Assembly (NCBI GenBank): GCA_036320915.1
Contig: JAXBDG010000011.1
Coordinates: forward strand, 1,634,501 to 1,698,500
From: Linnemannia elongata
Taxonomy: Eukaryota > Mortierellomycota > Mortierellomycetes > Mortierellales > Mortierellaceae
DNA: 64,000 nt
Direction of reading: 5' to 3'
This document shows positions 47,195 through 60,400 of the stretch, one piece after another. The translations under genes and the position numbers were made by a program. Below the pieces are notes generated by a model. It searched no databases. It saw only the letters and a list, made by a program, of their open reading frames with translations, and was not told the DNA's origin. Each line of letters opens with the position of its first letter. Position 1 is the first letter of the stretch.

Positions 47195-47513
47195 TATCTA
47201 TCTTCCCTCTAATTTTTTTGTCCCGTCCCCTTTCACTCTTGCCAATCAGCTTATGTTTTCTTTTTTCCTCCTCCCTTCCCTTTCGTTTCGTCCCCATTTT
47301 GTACAAAGTGTAGATATGTAAGTAATTCTGTCCCCTCTCTACAGGGAAGGACTCAAAATGTAGATCTCTTTTCATTGGAAGTGAACATGGTATTGTTTTT
47401 ATTTTTTTTGGGAGGGTGTTTAGAAAGTGACAAAAAACAAACAAAAAAAAAAAAAAAAAAAAAAAAGGACAAGGAAGAGAGAAAGGAAAAAAAAGGAGGG
47501 AAGGGGGGGGAAA
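47195..47513. terminator. Convergent 3' region PUF/Pps1-like
   Basis: 319 nt between two stops. Contains T-rich then A-rich DNA, with an A-run at about 47441-47466. Possible poly(A) sites for both genes. Confidence 0.4.
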
Positions 47514-49392
47514 TCAGTTGCCGATGTAATACATGTTGAGATGATGCACCTCCCTCGCAATCCCATGCCAGCCCATAGAATCGAACCGGCCTCGGAGTTG
47601 TTGTTCCCATTGCAAGAGTTCATACATGAACAAGAGATTTGGTTGGATGATCACGCTTAAGCGACGGGCGCGGACCATCAGGTATGCATCGACGAGGGAG
47701 AGATTGTAGTGGGCCATTAGATAGGCGATCACGATGGTTGCGGATCGGGAAACGCCGACTCGGCAGTGGATTAGGACCCGGGTATTGTTCTTCCTTGCCT
47801 CGTCTATTTATTTTGAGTTAGGAAGATAATTACGCATTAGTGCTTGTTCCTTTGGGCAGTTGGTGTTAACATATCAACCAGAGCCAAATGAATGACGAAA
47901 AAAAAAAGGGGGCTTACCGACAAAGGCCACAGCGTTCTCAATGTGACGCCAAAGTGGGTCGACTCCATTATCGTACATATCGTCCACAAGCTTGACCATA
48001 AACTGCGTCGAATTGTTTTCACTGCCAACCTCACCCATATGAACATCAAGTCCATGCGCCTGCTCGCCCACACTCAACACATACTGAATCCCCAAACTCT
48101 TCAACAACCCCGGGTTGGACGCATGCGCCAAATTGCCCAGGTACAAGAATGGCAGGATCCGGGAGGGGAAGGAGCCCTCGAACTCTGGGTCATAGAACCA
48201 TCTAAATTTTTCGAGATGTTCGGGGTGGGTGAAGGGGCGAACTACTGCAAAATCGTTGTTGGTTGTTGAAGGAGGAGTGGGAGGGGTTGTGATGGTGGTC
48301 GTAGTAATGGTGGGGATGGGCTCTGGATCGGGTGTGGATTCGAGGCCCTCCATGGCCATACTGCCTCCGTTCCCAGAATCCTTCTCCTGCTCCTGGTTCT
48401 GCTGCTCCGATCCTTCCAGTGGTCCTTGCTGAGAGGGTTGGTTGGACATATTAAGAAGCGAAGAAAAGAACGACGAAGAAGTCGAACTCATCGAGGAAGA
48501 CAACGACGAAATGCCCGAAGAGGAGAAAGAAGTCGATGCCGAAGCTCCAGGGATCGCACTCGTACTACTGGTACTCAATCCACCTCCATTCTTGTCCGAG
48601 CCAAGTCGCTGCCAGATCTGGGCCTCGACCTCGAGCATCATGATGGCATCGTTGGGGTATACAAAGAAGCTGCGGCCAAGATCCGTTTGCATCTTGACGT
48701 AGGCTTCGGCGAGGGTAAAACGATAGTGAACCATCATGGTCGCAAGCGCCAGCAGCGCCGTCTCCGTATATCCGTCCACACAGTAGATCAGCACCTGGTG
48801 AGGTCTCTGCTGCTGTTGAGCTGAAGGGCTACGACGACCAGCAGTGAAGTTGTTGTTGAAGGACGAAGGTGATGATGGTGATGTGGGTGAAGAGAGTCCT
48901 GACGCTACAACAGCAGGAGCAGCATTGGCAACAGAGGTGCCGCTGGTGACCTGATTGATAAAGAAGGCCATGTTGACGAGGTGTGTAATCTGGGCCTGCA
49001 GCATAGTGTTGATCATCTGATATCCTCCTACAAGTCCTGCAGCAGTCGCCCTCCGCATCGTTTGGTGCGCAACCACATCCACATTCTCTTGTCGAGCAAA
49101 GTTCGAGAGAGACGACGTCGAGGGTGGGAACGCCTCCGGGTTAACTCCAGCAGTCAAAGAGCCTCCACACTCCAGGTGGAAAATTTCCTTGAATGAGAGT
49201 GGTGCAGGTGTGCATGCAACATTGCTCTTGATCCGGTCCAGCGTAAAAGTAGTAGGCGCGTTGGCGCCAGACCGACATTCGACACAGATGGAAGGGTGGA
49301 AGTTGGACTGGTCGCTGAAGGAAGGAGGGGTGAGGGGCGGGTAACAGTCGTTGGTTGTCTCGGGCGGTGGTGTCGAGGGTATAGCTGTCGAC

Positions 49393-49427
<35 letters not shown>

Positions 49428-52153
49428 ATTAGCCGAAGAAGTCGCCTGAGAAATCGTGTTTGGTATAGTCGACGAAGCTGAGGATGACGAGAAAAAGTAG
49501 GATTGAAAGGAGGAGCCCGGGGAAACGGGCGTAGCGAGAGCGGACGAGTTGTTGTTAGCGTTGTTCTGTTGAGGCACATCCGAACTGTTTCCCAGCTACG
49601 AAAATATGTAGAAGTAAAATTGGTGTCAGTTATTTTTGTAACGGTTTGTGCGTCGTAGTATTTTTTTTTTTTTTTTTTTTTTTTTTGGGTGTAATTGGCT
49701 GTCGCGTGCCAGTGCTCATTGGCTGCCATGCGTCTGCGGCGTGGGGCGTGTGAATCTTTGATGTTGTTTTTATGCTCTGACTAGCCCATCCTGTTGTTGT
49801 TGACCCAGGCACTTTTTTTTTGCTGGTGTTGAGAGAGAGAAAGAGCACAAAAGGGGAAGAGGGGGAAGGAGAGGAGAGAAATATATAGAGGGGGAGAAAA
49901 GCTGCTGCTGCTCACAATCGTGGGTTGGACAAAAAAATGCGCGAGAGGAAGAGTGGGCTAAACCACAGTTCGCCGTTTGGAAGCAACGCAGGAAAAAGGA
50001 AGGAAAGCGTGCCTGTAGATTGCAGTCCGTGGGTTGGATTTCTGACCGCGTGTCATTGACAAAGAAGGGCGTTCATCTGTTCTGTTTTTTTTTCCGTTTG
50101 GATTACCGTGCGGCAGTGATCCAAAGTAGGTACGAGAGACGACAAAAGCAAAGAAAGAGCAAAAAAAAAAAAACTTACCCAGATGCCAGGCGCAATCTCG
50201 GAGGCGCGCGTGAGGTGGGACATTTGCTCGCGTTCTTGCTCCCAAAAGTCGACCTTGTTCTTGGTGTTGCGGCCACTGCTGGAGATCGCTACCAGTTCAG
50301 GATACTTTGCTTCAAATGCCGCGAACGAATCTAATCATCATCGCCATTTGATTTTAGTAGTAAATTGAAATGAGTTGCGATCAATAAGAAAGTTTCAGCG
50401 ATATGAACAACGTGAAGGTGGAGAAGGGGAAGGGGAAGGAGGACAAGGACGACCCATGTTATGTCTTGCCCTTGGTTTATCTTGCCCTAGTTCACTTTTT
50501 ATCTTTTTCGCTCTTTTGGTTTTGATGTTTTGTTTGTTTGTTTCTTTATTTGTTTGTTCTTGCTCTTCACGCTCCCCCTTTGGATTCATGCATGCTGTCT
50601 GTTCTGTGTGACACCTCATGTCTCTTTGGTCCTCCCCTCCCCTGACCTATCCCCTCTTAGCACGCTTTTTCCCCTCTTTGTTTACGCCTTTGCCTTTGGC
50701 GTCGCTATGTTTTTTTCTGGTTTTTTTTTCTTCCCGACGATTTTATTTGGGGGAGAGGAAAACAGAGGCAGACACTTGAGCATCGTACTTTCCTCATCCT
50801 ACAGTCTCCTTTTTACTCTTCATTTCGCAAAAGAACAGAAAAAAAAAACGGTGGTTTTTCTCTCCTTAGTCCAAGTGCGCGTCTGATGGCTATGCATTGC
50901 ATTGCCGATAGAAATAGTCGTGTAGTTTTCTTCATCCAACCAACCACAACCCCCCTTTCCCATCTTTTTATCCGAGTCTATAAATAAAGAAAGCCTTTCT
51001 TACCTGTGAGGACAAAGGTCTGTCTTCGGGACTCAAGTGTCATCTGAGGGTACTGTTCCCTCATGGCCCTAAAGACCTCCTCCTGGGCGGTCGAGATCTG
51101 TTTTGCAAGTTGCAAGATATAGATATCTTGTTCGCCGTCCTTGGCATAGATGATCAGGTCCGACAGGAGGGCATAGCGAGGGACTTGAATCTTAAAGTTT
51201 CGAATGTTGATCCCCTCGCTCAGCGAGTGCATGAACGAGCTCTGGAGTTTCATAGCGAGAGGATGAGAAGTAGCAGACGCGGAAGATGAGTTCGAAGAAG
51301 AGTCGAATGCACCGCCGTTGCCACCTCCTGTTCCTGTGGTCGCACCATTACTGCTGCCGATAGTATTGTTATTGAAGGACGAGGATGCGGTTGAGGAGAG
51401 GGAGGATGACGAGAGGGAGGAGCTGGTCAGGTCGTCTGAGATGTCGGCCCAATCGGAATTTGATACGGTCGTTGCGCCGCCTTGAGTTATCGAAGTAGCA
51501 GGGGCGGTTGTGTGTTGATGATGAAGCTGTGGATGGTTGTTGATATCATATGAACCGTTGGTGTTTCCATTCGAGTATTCAATGCTGGAAGAAGCGGGAG
51601 GAGAGACATGGGAAGGGGAGGCAGGGGACGATCGAGGGGAGGGCGGAACCGGTTGAAGGATCTCTGAAAGGCTGACTGAGCCCACGAGGCGGCCGAGATC
51701 TTGTTCGTTTGCATGAATAAACATCAGTCCACGATGTTCTGGCAAAGGGAGTCGAGGCGTCGTTGTTGTTGTTGTGGCAGGGTTGTTGATGTTGATGTTG
51801 TTATCTGTTATGTCAACTCCTCCTGTGGCGGCACAGCCGGCATAGTGGTGGTGTTGAATGCCAAAGAAGTAGTTCTGAGGATTGCTCGTGCCGTCGACGC
51901 CATGGAGCCAGGGGAACATGGCTTTTGTGGGCAACGGAGTTGTAACAAACTTTTGGTGGAGTTTGAACAGCTGGTGGCTGTCTATGGCGCGCACTGGGGG
52001 TTGTGAGTTCACCAACGGGTATGCCGCCAGGGGATGTGCCGTGGGTGTATCGGAGACTGAGTCTGCTATGGTGGTAGTGTCCATTCTAGAGTCGTCGTTT
52101 CCGAGGTGGTCGTTGGCTTGTGGAGGTGGTGAGGGGATGGCCGTTGCGACCAT
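47514..52153 (-). CDS. PPS1: Pps1-like dual-specificity phosphatase
   Basis: Large dual-specificity protein phosphatase resembling yeast Pps1, a factor linked to S phase. Exons 51004-52153, 50179-50330, 47918-49595, 47514-47803 give 1089 residues. The C-terminal DSP domain has the full signature HCRVGVSR (Cys1007, Arg1013) followed by SATIVIAYLMAHY and a PN-containing helix. An earlier segment around 700-770 has the same layout (VLIYCVDGYTE, then LLALATMMVHY and YPND) but with Glu712 in place of the catalytic Arg, so it looks like a degenerate DSP domain. The N-terminal half has conserved blocks (WLHGVDGTSNPQNYFFG, residues about 105) between long Ser/Thr/Asn-rich stretches, including a run of 12 Asn. 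Start: first in-frame ATG at 52153. Confidence 0.88.
49397..49435 (-). repeat. (AAC)n repeat encoding poly-Asn
   Basis: GTT triplets on the plus strand, a run of about 12 Asn codons in exon 3 of the phosphatase gene. Confidence 0.85.
49661..49686. repeat. Poly(T) tract, 26 nt
   Basis: Sense-strand A-run inside intron 2 of the phosphatase gene. Confidence 0.85.
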
Positions 52154-52395
52154 GTTTGGGGTATGTTCCTTTTGTGTGTTGGGACTTTTGTTGGTTGTAG
52201 TGCTCTTGGTTTTCGGTCTATGGGAAAAAAGGTGTAATGAGAAAAGGATGAAGAGAGGGTGGTGCAAGAGAGGGAAGAATGTGGATGATCAATGAGGAAG
52301 AGGGATGGAGAAGATGATGATGGCCAAGAAGTACGAGGGAAAGGAACAAGGGAAAGAAGAAGAAGAGGAAGAGGGTGGGAAGGGAGGACAAAGAG

Positions 52396-52401
<6 letters not shown>

Positions 52402-52436
<35 letters not shown>
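52402..52436. repeat. Poly(A) tract, 35 nt
   Basis: Uninterrupted A-run upstream of the phosphatase gene. Confidence 0.9.
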
Positions 52437-52437
<1 letters not shown>

Positions 52438-53291
52438 GAGAGCCATCGGTCGGGTGAATGGAATAGAGTTGGAGGGTACTTGCTTCTCTTAGTCTTTTCT
52501 TCTTCTTGCTTGTGTGCCCTTTGCTCGTGGTATGGATGAGATGGGATTGGGCAGAGAGAGAGATAGAGAGAGAGAGAGAGTGGACATACACATCTATACG
52601 CACATGGACTGTTACTGTCCATCGAAGCACACTTGTCTGTTCTTTTTTAGTGCGCTCCAATGCAATGCTGGAGACACCAATGATACAAATGACATTTGCA
52701 CTGACGCACTCGACTGTCGATGACCACGCGTGGAAGGGAGAGAGAGAGAGAGAGAGACAGAGAGACAAGTATGTGTACTGAGTCTGTCTCAGGGAGCAGG
52801 ATCATAACAAGAACAAGAAACATGAAGCAATGCAAGCATACCACACCTGTCCGCCCCCCTTCTCTTACAAACAAACAAACAAACATCATCGACTGCCACC
52901 CATATTTTATTGTCTTTCATTGAGAGCAGTAAAGAAGATGCGAGTGTGAGATGGGGTGGGTGAACCCAAAAGGAAAAGAGAGTTTGTCTTCCATCCGCTC
53001 CTTTTTTCCCGCTCTGTCTCTCTCTCTCTCTTCCATTCTCCTCCCTGTCGTCGTCTCTTCTCTCAGACACGCATTGGCGCGCATTGCTCGTGCCTTCTTT
53101 CGTTTCTTTAACCATGTGCCACATCTCTTTAAACACACACCTACACGGTCCTCTGGAAGTAGCCAAACAAGAACAGCAAGACAGGCTGTATTAAGCCTTT
53201 TTTTTCGATCTATTCACCCCCTTCTGTGTTTCCCCACTTTCACTGGTGCACTCTACTACGCTAACTTCTTTCTCGATCCTTACCTCTTTTA

Positions 53292-53293
<2 letters not shown>

Positions 53294-53333
<40 letters not shown>
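53294..53333. repeat. Poly(T) tract, 40 nt
   Basis: Uninterrupted T-run in the large intergenic region. Confidence 0.9.
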
Positions 53334-53334
<1 letters not shown>

Positions 53335-55203
53335 GCTGTCACGATCATCATCCGCAGAATAGACCATAGGTCACAACCACATGCTACACCATTTTATTCA
53401 TATTCTTTTTTTTCTTTTCTTTTTTACTGCCCTTGCTTTGCAGTGCCAATTGCTATTTTTATGAAGTGTAGTTGTTCGTTATCCGTTGCTTGTTACGTTC
53501 GGTCCGAGATGTATTTGTATCTTCTGTCCTCTCGTCCCCCTTTGACAAGGGTAATGCTCTCGTTTTGCCCTGATCTCGTTATACTTTTGATTGACGGGCA
53601 AACAGGACAAGAAGACAAAGCGGCCAGAAGGAAAAAGGGAGAACGTGACCTAGGCGGATATGATTGGATGACAGCCAGGAACAAGGGCATCAAGGTTGGC
53701 GTCTGCCTTTTAAGCCAATCAAAGATGAGAATCCGGGCTCATTTCTCTCCAATTTCAAGAGAGGGAGAGAGTACTTCATGCCTTTGGGGTCGCTTGTTTG
53801 TAAGGTTGGGGAGAGGAACAAGAAGAGGGAATAGAAGATCGCCAACGTTTGTTTGTCTTTAGGCCTGAGTGCAGTGCATGCTGCGAGTTTTTAATACTTT
53901 TGTAACACCCTTTTTTTCTCGTGTAAAGAATGCAAGAGGTGAGCAGAGGTGTGAGAATCAGTCTGCAGAGTGTGCCGGTATTCGCGCCTCTGCTCCTTTT
54001 TCTTGTCATTCCTCCCCCTTTTTCTCGCAGCTGGAAGTGATAGCAGAGATCGTTGATCAAAATCGTTCAATTTTCATCCGTTGATCAGTGATCAGCGCTT
54101 CTGTATACGATCTACGTTTCTGTTGGTTTCGCGTGTGCTGTCCTTAGGGGCTTGGTCGTAAAAGTATATGGCGCTGCAAGAAGTAATGTATGTGTGTGTA
54201 ACGAAGACGAAGGGAGGATGAACTGGAGCAATAAGAAGAAGGATGAAGTAAGAAAGGAAAGGGGATATGGAGGGAATGGAGCAAAACAAAGAAAAAGCAA
54301 TGGTTTAAAAGAAACAAGCATGAGAAGTGACTCACCTGTGAAAGGGGTTTTTGCTCTTTCGTTTCCTAAGGATCCCGAGTTGTTGCCTCTTTGTAAAACA
54401 GCGTAGCAATCGTTATTTTACTGTTTCTGTTGGGATATATACATAAGAAAAACATATGTGCCTTTTTGTATTCCTTGGGCTTTATTTGCCACTTACGCCT
54501 CTTAGACTCTCTTTTCTGTCTCTGTGTTTGTTCTGGCCTGGCCCTGATTCATGTTTTGTGTACGTGAGTTTTTTTTTTCTTTTCTTTTGAGAGCACAAAA
54601 GAAAGGAAAGGAGACACAAAGTGGGTAGATATGTAGGGAGAGAAAGAGCAAGAAGAGAGAAAGAAGGTACTGTTTGTACTTGTAAGAGTGTGGAAAAGTT
54701 GAGGTTTCCCGTTTTAGCAGTTTCCCACGGACGATTTCGTCTGCCATCTTCACTTTAAGTTTGGCCGGACAGTGGGGATGGAGGAGAGGAGAGGAGAAGG
54801 GGGATGTCATCCCTCTCTTTCGCTCTGTTGAGTGACGATACGAAGGAAATGACTCGTAATGGGGGATGAGTTAGAGAGAGAGTGCCTGGTTCAATCGAAT
54901 GGATTCGTTTGTAAAAGAGAACGAACAATGACCACGGACAAGTCGACCGGGGGCACCTCGCCTCCTACCCCACTTTTCACCTCTCTTATTTAAGTCGGCC
55001 CCTTTTTCTTTTTCTTCTTCTTCTTTCTTTTCTCTTCTTTTCTCTTTATTCCTTCCCCTCCATCCTCTCCACTCACCTCCTTCCCCTCCCACTTCTGACG
55101 CTCTTTTCGTCACTTGTTCTGTCAATAGCTACTATTTTTTTTCGTTCATCTCCATTCCTTTTTCCTCATTCCTTTTCCTTTCTGTACATTCCCATAAAAC
55201 ATA

Positions 55204-57253
55204 ATGTCCTCAATGCTCTTGAACCGCCTCTCGCTCAACAGAGCCACGCTGTTGCACTCAGCCGCCTCCCGTGCCAAGGCTATCCGTCCCATGGCCATCC
55301 TCAACTACTCGACCGCCATCAACCCCAAGCACAAAGCCATCTTTGACCAGCTCGATCTCCAGTTCGAGAACAAGGGTGTCTTCAACGGCAAGTGGGGCGG
55401 TTCTGGCCCCATGGTTGACTCGATCAACCCTGCCGACGGATCCGTCATCGGTCGTGTTCAAACCGTACGTCTCTATCCTCTCTATTTTCGTTTTCTTTTG
55501 TCTTGCTGTTAGATTCGTTTAATCGTTTGCTTGTGAAATGATGATTTTAAACGGTTGTGGACAGAGGGAAGATCTCTTCCCTATTGTTCAGGTTGAAAGT
55601 GTTCGTTATTTTGTATCATGGCAATTCATGAAAAAAGGCGTGTGAATATTAATCATCGCTCTGCTCCTCCTTTTCCTTTCCTTACTTTCTTCTGTTATCC
55701 CTCCCAACAGGGTACTGTGCAAGAGTTGGACGAGACTTTGAAGAAGATGGAGGCCGTCAAGGTCATGTGGCGTGAGACCCCCGCTCCCAAGCGTGGTGAG
55801 ATTGTCCGTCAGATGCGTGATGCCCTTAACGACAAGCTTGAGCCTCTCGGAGCGCTCGTCTCGCTTGAGATGGGAAAGATCCTCCCCGAGGGTAAGGGTG
55901 AAGTCCAGGAGTACATCGATATCTGTGATTACGCTCTTGGTCTCGGTCGTTCCTTGAACGGTCAGGTTGTTCCTTCAGAGCGTCCTGGTCACTTTATGAT
56001 TGAGCAGTGGAACCCTATTGGTACCGTTGGTGTCATTTCTGCCTTCAACTTCCCCGTAGCCGTCTATGGTATGTCTTTCGATTTTATTTTTCTTTTTGCA
56101 TTTGCATATATGAAATTCTTTTTCTTTTCGATTTGTCCCGTGAGTCCCCGCACAAACTAACCCCAATCCCCTCTTTCACTCCCCTAATTATTTTCCTCTC
56201 TTCACTTATTTCCCACACCCTCTTCACAACAACTCACTAGGCTGGAACTCGGCCATTGCTCTGGTCTGCGGAAACCCCGTCGTCTGGAAGGGCGCACCCA
56301 CCACCAACCTCTCCTCCGTCGCCGTCACAAAGATCCTCGAAAAGGTCCTCGTCAAGAACGGTCTCCCCGGTGAACTTTGCTCCCTCGTCGCCGGTGGTGC
56401 TGATGTCGGTCAATCCATGGTCGACGACGAACGTGTCAAGCTTCTCTCCTTCACCGGCTCCACTGCTGTTGGACGTAAGGTCGGTGAGACTGTTGCCAAG
56501 CGGTTTGGAAAGTCTTTGCTCGAGTTGGGAGGAAACAACGCCATTGTTGTGATGGATGATGCCGATCTGGATTTGGCTTTGAGATCCGTCTTGTTTGCTG
56601 CTGTTGGTACTGCCGGTCAGAGATGCACGACTACCAGACGCTTGTTGCTCCATGAGAAGATTCATGATGAGTTTATCGAGAAGCTTGTCAAGGCCTACCA
56701 GTCCATCCGTATTGGTGACCCCCTCGAAGCTGGTACCCTCTGCGGACCCCTCCACACCAAGGCTGCCGTTGAGCACTACCGCAAGGGAATTGAGGCCGTC
56801 AAGGCCCAGGGCGGCAAGATCCTCACCGGAGGAGAGGTCCTCGACCGTCCCGGAAACTTTGTCGTCCCCACCATCACCTCCATCTCCCCCGACGCCGAGG
56901 TTGTCCAGAACGAGATCTTTGTCCCTATCTTGCACACCATGAAGATCAAGAACCTTGAACACGCTATCGAGATCAACAACTCTGTCAAGCAGGGTCTTTC
57001 TTCTTCGTTGTTCACTCGTAACCCTGAGGCCCTCTTCAAGTGGGTCGGTCCTTCCGGATCGGACTGCGGTATTGCCAACATTAACTTGCCCTCGAGCGGT
57101 GCCGAGATTGGTTGTGCCTTTGGAGGTGAGAAGGAGACTGGTGGTGGACGTGAGTCGGGTTCTGATGCCTGGAAGCAGTACATGCGTCGCTCGACCTGTG
57201 TCATCAACTACTCTGGACAGCTCCCCCTCGCCCAGGGCATTAAGTTCGAGTAA
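55204..57253 (+). CDS. ALDH7A1-like (antiquitin) aldehyde dehydrogenase
   Basis: NAD(P)-dependent aldehyde dehydrogenase of the ALDH7/antiquitin family, which oxidises alpha-aminoadipic semialdehyde in lysine breakdown. Exons 55204-55464, 55711-56068, 56241-57253 give 543 residues (human ALDH7A1 is about the same). The first 30 residues have Arg, Ser and Leu and no acids, fitting a mitochondrial presequence. The catalytic general base is Glu301 in LLELGGNN and the nucleophile is Cys335 in GTAGQRC, the normal spacing. NAD-site motif SFTGSTAVG and the C-terminal [15 protein letters not shown] are typical for ALDH7. In fungi, where lysine is made through alpha-aminoadipate, the enzyme may serve catabolism or detoxify aldehydes (inferred). 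It is convergent with the CLC gene. Confidence 0.93.
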
Positions 57254-57470
57254 ATTCTTCTCGCTTGGGTCTCAGGATATACAACCACCTTTTTTTTCAT
57301 TACTATGCAGCATAATCCCCCACTCCCTCTCCCCTTTAGAAGCATTAAAACAATTGTACATAAAAACCTGAAAAACTCTCTGCATGCTTTTTGTTTAAAT
57401 GATGAGTTATCCTTGGGTGTTTTTTATGATACTTTGCAAAAATCGTGAAAATTGATGATTTATTCTTTTT

Positions 57471-60400
57471 CTAAGTGGACTCTTGCTCGCCGGGATGTTC
57501 AATCGAAGCCAAATGCTTCAACACATCCTTCTTTGTAATCAATCCCAATAACTGACCATGCTGTGTACACAGCACATACCGCACTCCCTATTATTGAAAA
57601 GAGCACAAGAAAACAAACCAAAAAAAATACATATAATAATTGTCAGTCAACCCTGTCGCTCCAATGGCTTCAACCATTCAAAAAACATTTCAAGCAAGCA
57701 AGCAAGCAAAAAAAAGAAAGAAAAAAAAGACGTTACCAGTTTACGGAAGATGACAATGACTTGGTCCATCGGGAACCGATGACTAACAGTAATCGGCGTC
57801 TGATCCATCCAAAGCCGGAACTCAATAAACGCCGGCGTGTTCTCTAATATCGGGACCACATTTCCCGCAGGAGTACTCCCAGGTAGATTCCTCCTCCTGG
57901 CTTCATCAATCGCATATCTTAATTCTGTCCTCGAGATATACCCGACCAGCATCATATCCCGGAGAGAATTGACTACAGGGTAACCTTTGTAATGGGTCTC
58001 GTGGAGGAGATTGTCGAGGGAGTCAAGGGTATTGCCGGTGGCGGTGACGACGACGAGGTCTTCGACGGGGGTCATGACTTGAGAGGCCATTGTGTTGAGT
58101 TTGTATTCTTCCTTGTCACCTAGGAAGGGGTATCCACAGAGGAGGATGATTCCGTCGAATATGCCTTCTTTTCCAAACGCGTCTCCCACCCATTTGCTCG
58201 TCATTACTATCATCCATTGATGCGCATATTCAAAATATTAGTAAGGTATAATTCCTCGCGATTAGGAACAAAAGGCAGTGGCAAAGCGAGGTGAAGGGGA
58301 GAACGTACCGACAATCATGATGGGAAGGACGTAGGTCAGAGCACCCGTCAATTCAAACATAATAATAACCAACGAAACCGTCATCCGTGTAACACCGCCC
58401 ATGAAAGCAGCCGCGCCGACCATTGCATAAGACCCCGGGGTGACACAGGGGACATCCGGAAGACACGACGCAAATATCCAGAATCCAGGATGGTTTGTTT
58501 GCCAGGCTTGAACAATCATACCCAATGCTCGACCGAACAGCGCACCAATGACCATTGAAGGCATAAAGATTCCTGCGGGGATCGCTAGGCCAAAGGTGAG
58601 GATTGTGAGGACTCCCTTGACACCGCTGGCTGTCAGAAGGGAGAACACCCTCAGTGTTACACCTCCCTCACTACGTAGATCAATGACAGTGAAACCATTT
58701 GGGTTAGTGATCATAATTATTTGTTGGAGAAGACATCTACGGATCAGTTGATCAACAGACAAAAAGGACTTACTCGCAGAGACCGTGGTAGTTTCCGGCA
58801 CCACCATCACACTCACGGAACAAATTTGCAAGCAACTCTGGAGACTGCACACTATCAAGATAAAACGAGTAGGAGTGACAATGTCGTTAGCATATGCATG
58901 CTTTTAATATGACATATATAGTTGCCAAACATGTTGAGCAGTTGTTGATGCTTACCGAGTGAAGATGTTCAGGTATCCGACGACGGCAGTCAAGAGGCAG
59001 ACTGCGAAAACCTCATAAATGGGAAAGATCCTCAACCAAGACGTCTTGCGGAACGCAGCCAGTCGCAAGTTCATCCTAATAAAGAACGCGCCCCACAAGC
59101 CCTATTATTCAAACCATTAAACGCAATATGTAAGCATGCAGTTCCAAACAATCTTGAAAACGAACAAAAATTGACAAGACTTACACCGAGGATGCCGAGG
59201 AGCATGTAGAAGAACATCTCAAACCCATGCCAATCACGATCATACGAGACCTGGAAAACAACCAGCTTCTCTGTTCTGAAAGGATCCATCAACTTCAACG
59301 CCACAGCCGCAGCCATTGCACAAAAGAACGATTGCCACATCGTATCCGATGAGAAGTAATAGGACATCTCTTCCAGCGAGAACACTACTCCTCCAATAGG
59401 AGCTCCAAAGGCGACAGAGATACCTGCCGATGCGGCCGCTGACAGGATCTCGCGCATCTTGGCTTCGTTCTTTTTGAATTTGGGGAATATCCTGGGCAAG
59501 ATGTTACCGATACAGCAGCTGATATGCAGTAAGGGACCTTCCTTTCCGAGAGAAAGCCCAGCAGCCGTTGAGAGCACCAAGGTCACAGTCTTGATGACCA
59601 AGGTCTCTAATCCGAGGTAGTGTCGAATAACAAAGCCTCCCAGAATAGTTTTCACTTCTGGGATTCCTGATCCTTCAGCATAGGGCGCAAATGTTTTGAC
59701 GAGGTAGGCGGCAGTGGTGGCGAACATGAGCGCAAACATGATGTAAAAGATGTAGCCGACAACAAACGTCGCGCTGTTCCATGGAACCCATTCCGTGCAC
59801 GTGTCCGTTTCTATTCCAAGATCAAATTAAAAGGCGCATCAGCCTTTGCGTCTTCATAAAAAGTTGCTCGCAAAGATAACAATTGGTTCAGCTGCCTACC
59901 ATCGAGACCCCAGCAGCAAAAGTTCCTGTTGAGATAAAAGGCAGTATCACAATAGCCCTCCTTGATATCTCCGAGCCACTGAGATGCAATATCAGATCCG
60001 CCAGCAACAATACCAGCAGCGATTCCAACAGCCAACACGACAATCCATCCTTGAACCCAATCGTAAATAACTGCAATCTGACCCGCAACTCCTGGTTGGC
60101 GATGCAATTTCCTCGTCCTTTGTCTCTCCTGTGCAAAGTCGTGAATCCAATCTAAAAGAAGCAATCAATATTAGTTCAGCAAGAGCAGGATAAGAGCAAA
60201 GTCTTGCCAGTCAGTGAAAAACCACAATTGAGTAGAAAACGCACCGATGGTTGTGAAATCGTCGTAGGCAACACGCATGCCGGTTCCTTCAACAACCCAT
60301 TCAACGGCATCATCATGGTATGGGTTCATGCCGCCTGGGTAAATCGGACTGGGGTCATTCGAATACGCTCCTGACCCATTATCACGGCTATCTCTATCAT

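Larger units (their letters stand above)
52154..55203. other. Divergent intergenic region, about 3 kb
   Basis: Between the phosphatase (minus) and the aldehyde dehydrogenase (plus). It contains an A-run (52402-52436), a T-run (53294-53333), GA-rich patches near 52556 and 52738, and a CT-rich leader just before the dehydrogenase. The 303-residue open frame at 52951-53862 includes a poly-Phe stretch coded by the T-run and has no recognisable domain. I do not call it a gene. Confidence 0.5.

Noticed and set aside
47570..47590. tRNA T-arm-like sequence on the minus strand (GCCGGTTCGATTCT)
   Set aside because: It lies within the last exon of the phosphatase gene and no acceptor stem, D-arm or anticodon arm can be paired around it.
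52951..53862. 303-residue plus-strand frame in the large intergenic region
   Set aside because: It runs through a 40-nt T tract read as poly-Phe, has no recognisable domain and no codon pattern like the genes nearby.
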